Below the pieces are notes generated by a model, which ran no database searches, was not told the origin of the DNA, and saw only the letters and a list, made by a program, of their open reading frames with translations. A stretch of 64,000 nucleotides of DNA from CAVVNP01 sp963800235 (GTDB lineage: Bacteria > Actinomycetota > Acidimicrobiia > Acidimicrobiales > Iamiaceae). The stretch spans positions 682,001 through 746,000 of the forward strand of contig CAWDAD010000003.1 of NCBI GenBank assembly GCA_963800235.1, given 5' to 3'. The stretch's first letter is position 1; the number at the start of each line of letters is the position of its first letter. Both the position numbers and the translations under genes were made by a program. Positions 58,385-64,000 of this stretch are shown in pieces.

Positions 58385-59558
58385 GTGCCGGGGGGGCGGG
58401 TGAGCCCGTCGCCGGTGCCCGTGCACCCGGGCCGGGTCGTCGACGCGGTGTCTGTCCACGCCGATTCCGCCGGCCGGCTCGACGACCTGGTCGAGCGGAG
58501 CAAGGTGGTGATCTGCACCGGTTCGGGCGGGGTGGGCAAGACGACGATCGCGGCCGTGGTGGCCATGGAGGCGGCGCCGGCGCGGACGCCGGGCCGTGGT
58601 GGTGACCATCGACCCCGCCCGCCGGCTGGCCGACGCCCTCGGGCTCGAGGGCATCGGCAACACCCCCAAGCGGATCGAGGGCGAGTGGCCCGGCGAGCTG
58701 TCGGCGGTGATGCTCGACACCAAGTCGACCTTCGACGACCTGGTGACCACCTACGCCGAGGACGACGAGCAGGCCCAGCGCATCCTGGCCAACCGCTTCT
58801 ACCGCAACATCTCCGGGGCCCTGTCGGGCACCCAGGAGTACATGGCGATGGAGAAGCTGTACGAGCTGCACACCGACGCCGGGTTCGACCTGGTGGTCGT
58901 CGACACCCCACCCACCCGCAACGCCCTCGACTTCCTCGACGCCCCGCGCCGGCTGACCCGGTTCCTCGACCACCGCCTCTACCGGGTGCTCATGGCACCG
59001 ACCCGGGGCGTGATGCGCGCCGTGAACCTGGCCGCCCAGACCTTCATGCGGACGGTGTCGAAGGTGGTGGGCGCCGAGGTGTTCGACGACGCCATCGCCT
59101 TCTTCCAGGCCTTCGAGGGCATGGAGGAGGGCTTCAAGCAGCGGGCCGAGAAGGTCATGGCCCTGATGTCGGACCGGGACACCTCCTTCGTGCTGGTGGC
59201 CTCGCCCCGCCGCGACACCGTGGCCGAGGCGACCTTCTTCGCCGACAAGCTGGCCGAGTCCGACCTGCCGGTGCGGGCGCTGATCGTGAACCGGATGCAC
59301 CCCCGGTTCTCCGACGGGCTGGCCGAGGCGACCCGGGCCCGGGCCGAGACGCTGGCGGGCACCGACCTCGGCGCGCTCTACGACAACCTGGCCGACTTCG
59401 CTCTGGTCGCCAGCCGGGAGGAGCAGCACCTGGCCGGGCTGGCCGAGCAGGTGGCGCCGGCCCCCGTGGTGCGGGTGCCGTTCCTCGAGTCCGACGTGCA
59501 CGACCTCGGCGGCATGGACCAGATCGCCCGGCACCTCTTCCCCGGCGTCCGGGAGTAG
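58385..59558 (+). CDS. ArsA-family ATPase 2, one frameshift
   Basis: About 390 residues in two frames. N-terminal TGSGGVGKTTIAAVVAMEA is in the first; at about 58580-58590 the frame changes and AVVVTIDPARRLADALGLEG follows, with the switch VVVDTPPTRNALDFLDAP to the end. Homologue of Rv3680, partner of Rv3679. One base error in a CGCCGGGCC run is the simplest reading. Confidence 0.85.
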
Positions 59559-59673
59559 CCGCACCCGGCCGACGAGCGAACCTGTCGCGGTCGTGCGGGC
59601 TCGACGCCGACAACTGCGACGAGTTCAGATGGTGGGGGTCGGTGGCCGGTCCGGTCAGACGGGCCGGGTGCCC

Positions 59674-60027
59674 TCAGACGGCGTCGCTGGGCTCCTCGGT
59701 GAGGGCGGCGACGGCATCGTCGAGGGTCTCGGTGACCGGCACGATGCGATCGAACCCGGTGGTGTGCAGCAGGCGGGTCAGGGTCGGGCGGCTGCAGGCC
59801 ACCGCCACCTCGCCGCCGGCCTCGCGGGTGCGGCGGATGCCGCCGATCAGCGCCCCCAGGCCGGCCGAGTCCATGAAGGGGACGTTGGACAGGTCGATGA
59901 GCAGGCTGGGGACGTTGGCCAGCTCGCCGAGGGCGTCACGGAACTGGGCCACCGTGTAGGCGTCCAGCTCGCCGACGGGGCGGCACAGCGTGTACGCCTC
60001 GTCGCGGTTGATCTCGATGTCCAGCAC
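59674..60027 (-). CDS. STAS-domain protein
   Basis: 117 residues. Phospho-acceptor Ser in VPFMDSAGLGALIGGI. GTG with GGAGG 7 nt upstream; TAGCAT (60064-60069) is a plausible -10. Antagonist of an anti-sigma kinase; possible partners are the kinase at 23.9 kb or the fusion at 60.8 kb. Confidence 0.88.
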   Translation of the reverse strand: MLDIEINRDEAYTLCRPVGELDAYTVAQFRDALGELANVPSLLIDLSNVPFMDSAGLGALIGGIRRTREAGGEVAVACSRPTLTRLLHTTGFDRIVPVTETLDDAVAALTEEPSDAV

Positions 60028-60172
60028 GCGCGGTCCTCCAAGCAGGGTCGGGCGCCAAGCTGCGATGCTAACGCCGACACCCGGTCCGTGGTCCCGGAGG
60101 TGTGCGGTGGGTCACACCGGGGCGGGCGGTGGATCTCGGGGTCGGAGGGGGGCGGGACTAGCCTCCGCAGCC

Positions 60173-60586
60173 GTGTCCGACGTGCTGCTCGCCACCGACG
60201 CCGAGTGGATCCTGACCGAGGTCGATGCCGCCCTGGCCGGACCCAACGACGTGCTCCGCCGGGTGCGCACCGGCGCCGAGGTCGTGCCCGCGGCCGCCGA
60301 GTGGGAGCCCGATCTGATCGTGCTCGACCTGCAGATCGGCAACATGGGCGGCATGGCCGCCTGCATGGCGCTGCACCACGAGATGCACGCCGGCCGGCTG
60401 CCGCACATGCCGGTGCTGATGCTGCTCGACCGCGACGCCGACGTGTTCCTGGCCAAGCGCTCCGAGGCCGAGGGCTGGCTGATCAAGCCGCTCGACGCCT
60501 TCCGGCTGCGCAAGGCCGCCCGCGCCCTGCTGGCCGGCGACGCCTACACCGAGCACGCCCCCTCGGCCGACGTGCCTCTGCCCTAG
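60173..60586 (+). CDS. Single-domain response regulator
   Basis: 137 residues. Receiver fold with Asp in LIVLDLQIGNMGGMA and Lys in LIKPLDAF; no output domain. GTG start; TAGCCT (60159-60164) lies 8 nt upstream. No histidine kinase nearby. Confidence 0.85.
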   Translation: MSDVLLATDAEWILTEVDAALAGPNDVLRRVRTGAEVVPAAAEWEPDLIVLDLQIGNMGGMAACMALHHEMHAGRLPHMPVLMLLDRDADVFLAKRSEAEGWLIKPLDAFRLRKAARALLAGDAYTEHAPSADVPLP

Positions 60587-60660
60587 GGGCCGCCAGGCCG
60601 CCAGGCCGGCCGGATCGGCTTTCCGGCGGGCGCCGGAGGTCGGGTACCGTGGGTGAGCCA

Positions 60661-60737
60661 CGGGGTGTGGCGCAGCTTGGCAGCGCGCTTCGTTCGGGAC
60701 GAAGAGGTCGTGGGTTCAAATCCCGCCACCCCGACCA
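60661..60737 (+). tRNA. tRNA-Pro (CGG)
   Basis: Acceptor CGGGGTG/CACCCCG, D arm GCGCAGCTTGGCAGCGC, anticodon stem CTTCG/CGAAG with loop TTCGGGA (anticodon CGG), T arm GTGGGTTCAAATCCCGC. CCA encoded at 60735-60737. Confidence 0.96.
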
Positions 60738-60812
60738 AGGGCGCTCGGCGATCCCAGGGGACGTCGAGCGCCGGCCGCGGTCGTCAGCGCCCAGCTCACC
60801 GAGCCCGGGCGA

Positions 60813-62291
60813 TCAGGCACCGAGGGCGAGGCGGCGGACCCGGTGCCACTCGTCGATGACGTGGTCGCGGAGCTGCTCGCCCTCCGGACGGGCGCAGACG
60901 ACGTGCTCCACGTCCACGGGGTGGTCACCGACGCGCTGGAGACGGACCACGTCGCCATCGGGGTCGAAGTCGGGGATCCACGCCGCCCAGCAGAAGCCCA
61001 GCCGCTCGAGCTGCTCGACCGCCCAGGCCCCGTGGCGGTTCCACAGGGGCAGGTCGAGGTAGGTGGCGCCGAGCTCGTCGGGCAAGAGCGCCTCCAGCTG
61101 GTCGGAGGTCGCCGCGAGGAGATCGGCGCCGAGGTGCAGCACCCGGAGGTGGGCGGTGCCGGCCCCGGGGTCGACGGTGGACCGCAGCCGGGTGGCGCCC
61201 TCGGGCGCGTCGCCCTCGTCGAGCGCCACCACCTGGCGGGGCAGCCGGAGCCGCTCGGCCAGGGTCTCGAACAGGTCGGCGTGGCGCGACCGCACGTGGA
61301 TGGTCGAGGGGTTCGAGCCGCTGGCGCGGGTGAAGGTGGCCACGAGGGTGCGACGCCCGACGTTGTCGTTGCCCAACCCGGCCATGGTCACCCCGCCCGG
61401 CGAGGCCCCGATCAGGAGCCCCACCTCGGCGCCGCCGGCGGCCAGCACCATGCGCTGGCTGGCCGGGTGGTTGGCCACGCACTCGGCCCACACCCCGGGG
61501 ATGCCGGCCTCCCGGGCCAGCTGGCCCCGCGCCCGGGCCAGCCGCTCGGCCAGGTGGTGACCGCGGAAGCGGGGGTCGACCACCAGCCGGCCGGCCTCGG
61601 GCACCCGGTCGCCGGGTCGCTCGAAGAGGAAGGCCGAGTGGCCCACGACCGACCCGTCGGCGAGCACGGCCACCACCGAGCGCATCGACCGGGTGCGCAG
61701 CATGTGCTCGATGGCCCGACGGTCGTACATCGCCGGTTCCTTGTAGGTGTAGCCGTAGCAGCGGTACAGGCACCGGACGAGGCCGAAGGCGTCGCCGGCC
61801 TCCATCGGCCGGACCTCCAGGCCGGCGGCGGTGGCGTCGTCGGCCGCCGCCACGTCGTCGGGCAGCTGCGCCTCGACCGTCGCGGCGGCCCTGGCGTCGT
61901 CGCCGGACCGGTCGACCCGGACCTCGCACTCGGCCACGTTGCCAGCGCGCCCCTGGTTGGCGATGTGCAGCCGGTCGACGAAGCCGAGACCGACCAGCTT
62001 CCGCGATCGCAGCGACCGGGCCTCCTTCGGCGCCACCGGCAGCCGCTGGTCGGTGACGGTGAAGCGCAGCACGGTCCCGTCGAAGGTCCCGGCGAGCACC
62101 ACGTCGACCTCGCCATCGGCCTCCTCGCGGGCCAGGGACTCGACGACCAGCTCCTCGACCACCGCCCGGACCCGGGTGGCTTCGGCCGAGCCGAGACCCA
62201 CCTGCTGCGCGACCGCACGGGCCGCCGCCCCGGCCGCCGACGGCGGACCGTCGCCGCCGAGCCTGACCTCCAGCACCTGGCCGTCGTCCAT
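60813..62291 (-). CDS. Anti-sigma HATPase fused to GNAT acetyltransferase
   Basis: 492 residues. About 1-150: GHKL ATPase with N-box VRAVVEELVVESLA and a loose G-box (SRKLVGLGFVDRL). About 158-305: GNAT fold with GRLVVDPRFRGHHLAERLARA acetyl-CoA loop. The last 185 are an uncharacterised domain with LPLWNRHGAWAVEQLERLGF. ATG at 62291; a second ATG at 62321 is possible. Links partner-switching to acetylation (inference). Confidence 0.82.
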   Translation of the reverse strand: MDDGQVLEVRLGGDGPPSAAGAAARAVAQQVGLGSAEATRVRAVVEELVVESLAREEADGEVDVVLAGTFDGTVLRFTVTDQRLPVAPKEARSLRSRKLVGLGFVDRLHIANQGRAGNVAECEVRVDRSGDDARAAATVEAQLPDDVAAADDATAAGLEVRPMEAGDAFGLVRCLYRCYGYTYKEPAMYDRRAIEHMLRTRSMRSVVAVLADGSVVGHSAFLFERPGDRVPEAGRLVVDPRFRGHHLAERLARARGQLAREAGIPGVWAECVANHPASQRMVLAAGGAEVGLLIGASPGGVTMAGLGNDNVGRRTLVATFTRASGSNPSTIHVRSRHADLFETLAERLRLPRQVVALDEGDAPEGATRLRSTVDPGAGTAHLRVLHLGADLLAATSDQLEALLPDELGATYLDLPLWNRHGAWAVEQLERLGFCWAAWIPDFDPDGDVVRLQRVGDHPVDVEHVVCARPEGEQLRDHVIDEWHRVRRLALGA

Positions 62292-62317
62292 GTCGCCCCG
62301 TGCCGCCGCTCGGCGGG

Positions 62318-63040
62318 TCACGGACTCGTGCTCCGGGTGCTGGAGCGTTCACCCTCCCGTCGCCGGCCCGGACCGACGGGCGCGAGGACGGGGTGCTGAC
62401 CGAACCAGGCGGGGAGCCGACGGACGAGCGTGCGGGGGCCGGTCGCCGTGATCAGCGCGGCGCGCCGTGCGGCCGGGTAGGTGGTGTCGCCGAGCCAGAT
62501 CCGGGTGAGGGTGCGGACGTGGGCGCTGACGCAGAGGTCGACGTCCCGCCGGGGTTCGACGTCGCAGAGGTCGACCACGCCGGCGTCGACCACGAACCAG
62601 TAGGGCTTGCGTCGACCGCCCGGCAGCTCGACGTCGAACTGGACGACGCAGGGATCGCGGTCGAGTCCGCCGGGGTCGAGGAACCGGCGCACGTCCCACA
62701 GCAGCTCGTCGGCGTCGAGGTCGTCGTCCGGGTACGAGCTGCGGACCCAGCGCTGGCCCCACTCGCCGAAGGCCTGGACGATCGGGTACAGCTCCCGGCC
62801 GGCGTCGGTGAGCCGGTAGTTCACCGAACCGCCGATCTCGATCCGGTCGAGCACCTCGGCGGCCTCGAGCTGCTTGAGGCGCTTCGACAGGGTCGCCGGG
62901 GGACAGGCCGGCAGACCGCGCCGCAGCTCCACGAAGCGCGTGCTGCCCGAGAGCAGCTCGCGCACGACGAGGATCGCCCAGCGCTCGCACAGGACGTTCG
63001 CCGCCTTCGACACCGGACAGAACGAGCCGAACTCGGACAC
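62318..63040 (-). CDS. HxlR-family regulator with C-terminal extension
   Basis: 240 residues. The N-terminal HxlR winged helix has CPVSKAANVLCERWAILVVRELL and LPACPPATLSKRLKQLE, with VNYRLTDAGREL. The C-terminal 110 residues look like an SCP2-type sterol/lipid-binding fold. Likely an effector-binding regulator. Start 63040. Confidence 0.85.
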   Translation of the reverse strand: MSEFGSFCPVSKAANVLCERWAILVVRELLSGSTRFVELRRGLPACPPATLSKRLKQLEAAEVLDRIEIGGSVNYRLTDAGRELYPIVQAFGEWGQRWVRSSYPDDDLDADELLWDVRRFLDPGGLDRDPCVVQFDVELPGGRRKPYWFVVDAGVVDLCDVEPRRDVDLCVSAHVRTLTRIWLGDTTYPAARRAALITATGPRTLVRRLPAWFGQHPVLAPVGPGRRREGERSSTRSTSP

Positions 63041-63152
63041 CGCTCCCGACGGTACTTCGACGGTTCAGCCCTTGTACCGAGAGGTGCAGATGGCGCGCCG
63101 GCACCGGTCCGGGGCTGTCGCGCCGGGCGCGGCGAGCGGGTCGCCGGTCGCG

Positions 63153-64000
63153 TCAGCCGCCGTCGGACCGGAGCGCCAGCGCGGCGAACGCCTCCCGGAC
63201 GTCCTCGGCCGCACCGGCGCCGGCGCTGGTCGGTTCGACCACGGCGGCGGCGCCCCGGTCCCAGGCGTCCGCGACCGCGGTGAAGTCGGCGCCGGTCAGG
63301 GCGGCGGCGGCCTGGAGGGCGGCGCCGCGTGCGACGGGCTCGCCGGCGGGGACGGTCACCGGGCGACCGGTGAGGTCGGCGGCGACCTGGCGGAACGCGG
63401 CGCTGCGGGCGCCGCCGCCGGTGAGCACGACCCGGCCCGACGGCCACCGGGGCGCACCCGGGTCGCCGGCCCCGGCGACGCCCGGAGGCGATGCCCACTC
63501 GGCCAGGCGGTCGGCGCCGGCCAGCAGGTTGCAGACGACGCCCTCGACCGCAGCGCGGGCCAGCTGCTCGCGGGTGACGTCGGAACGCAGCCCCGAGAGC
63601 GTGCCGGTCGCCGCGGGGCGGTTCGGCGTGCGCTCGCCGTCGAGGTGGGGCACCAGCACCAGCCCGCCGGCGCCTGCCGGTGCGGTCAGGGCCAGGTGGT
63701 CGAGCCCGTCCCGGTCGACCTGGAGCAGGCGACGGACGGCGTCGGTGACCTTGGTCGCGTTGAGGGTGCAGACGAGCGGCAGGTACCGCCCGGTGGCGTC
63801 GGCGAAGCCGGCCACCGCGCCGGTCGGATCGGCCGCCGGCCGATCGCTCGTCGCCATGGCCGTGCCGCTGGTGCCGAGGCCGAGGGCCACGTCGCCGTCG
63901 CGCAACCCGAGGCCGAGGGCCGCCGCCATGTTGTCGCCGGTGCCGGGGGCGACCACCGCCCCGGTGGCGCGCCACTCGCCGACGACCTCGTCCGGCGCCG
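63153..64000 (-). CDS. xylB: FGGY-family carbohydrate kinase, 5' end outside window
   Basis: About 282 C-terminal residues. Seen: VVAPGTGDNMAAALGLG, LGTSGTAMA, GLVLVPHLDGERTPN, VLTGGGARSAAFRQVAADL and GAALQAAAAL, the xylulokinase-type phosphate and adenosine motifs. The frame stays open to the window edge. Confidence 0.88.
   Translation of the reverse strand, partial: APDEVVGEWRATGAVVAPGTGDNMAAALGLGLRDGDVALGLGTSGTAMATSDRPAADPTGAVAGFADATGRYLPLVCTLNATKVTDAVRRLLQVDRDGLDHLALTAPAGAGGLVLVPHLDGERTPNRPAATGTLSGLRSDVTREQLARAAVEGVVCNLLAGADRLAEWASPPGVAGAGDPGAPRWPSGRVVLTGGGARSAAFRQVAADLTGRPVTVPAGEPVARGAALQAAAALTGADFTAVADAWDRGAAAVVEPTSAGAGAAEDVREAFAALALRSDGG

Noticed and set aside
1..64000. CRISPR array, insertion sequence, prophage or origin
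   Set aside because: No spaced direct repeats, transposase, integrase, phage structural gene or DnaA-box cluster was seen.

Overview
The window is gene-dense, very GC-rich DNA from an actinomycete, most likely the class Acidimicrobiia or a close relative (inference, no phylogeny run). The support is a WhiB regulator, an RsrA-type zinc anti-sigma gene next to an ECF sigma gene, a GlnR-like atypical regulator beside glutamine synthetase, a DUF2342 zincin beside tilS and hpt, a pair of ArsA ATPases, and frequent GTG starts. At least thirteen genes carry a TAnnnT hexamer 6 to 8 nt before the start codon, the mark of leaderless mRNAs. I see no rRNA, CRISPR array, insertion sequence, phage or integrase. 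Two tRNA genes are present: Thr(CGT) and Pro(CGG).

Layout. 0-8 kb: the conserved block folP, folE, ftsH, hpt, tilS, DUF2342 protease on the minus strand, interrupted by a plus-strand GT-C-like membrane protein, then an RsrA/SigR-type sigma pair. 8-13 kb: a MobA-like protein, a Tdi1-like protein, tRNA-Thr and a PAS-GAF-GGDEF-EAL protein. 13-19 kb: topA, a cation/proton antiporter, tmk and holB in one direction. 19-27 kb: a lipoprotein, a PH-like membrane protein, an APH-fold kinase, nhaA, a methyltransferase, a P-loop kinase, a STAS/anti-sigma kinase pair and an MrfA-like helicase. 27-32 kb: a compact Tad/Flp pilus locus. 32-36 kb: an RpoD-family sigma factor, bacterioferritin, Bfd (with an iron-box-like site) and nadE. 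36-43 kb: secreted proteins, then divergent GSII and GSI glutamine synthetases with the GlnR-like regulator. 43-47 kb: a very short fused xanthine-dehydrogenase-like protein and a Tat-type thioredoxin-fold lipoprotein. 47-54 kb: an ErpA/SufR-like/Mrp iron-sulfur group, an aldehyde dehydrogenase with its DUF779 partner, MBL and Nudix hydrolases, FxsA. 54-60 kb: ArsR plus SRPBCC facing clpP across twin operators, WhiB, NfeD, two ArsA ATPases. 60-64 kb: STAS and receiver proteins, tRNA-Pro, an anti-sigma-kinase/GNAT fusion, an HxlR regulator and a partial FGGY kinase.

How the genes connect. The clearest functional groups are folate and nucleotide housekeeping; DNA topology and replication (topA, tmk, holB); nitrogen assimilation (GSII, GSI, GlnR-like); iron and Fe-S handling (bfr, bfd, erpA, SufR-like, mrp, WhiB); and partner-switching stress signalling (two STAS proteins, one HATPase, one HATPase-GNAT fusion). 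Several reading frames are broken by small indels: seven or more within 5.69-6.91 kb and single ones near 53.0 and 58.6 kb. Because intact conserved sequence continues in the next frame each time, sequence or assembly error is more likely than gene decay.
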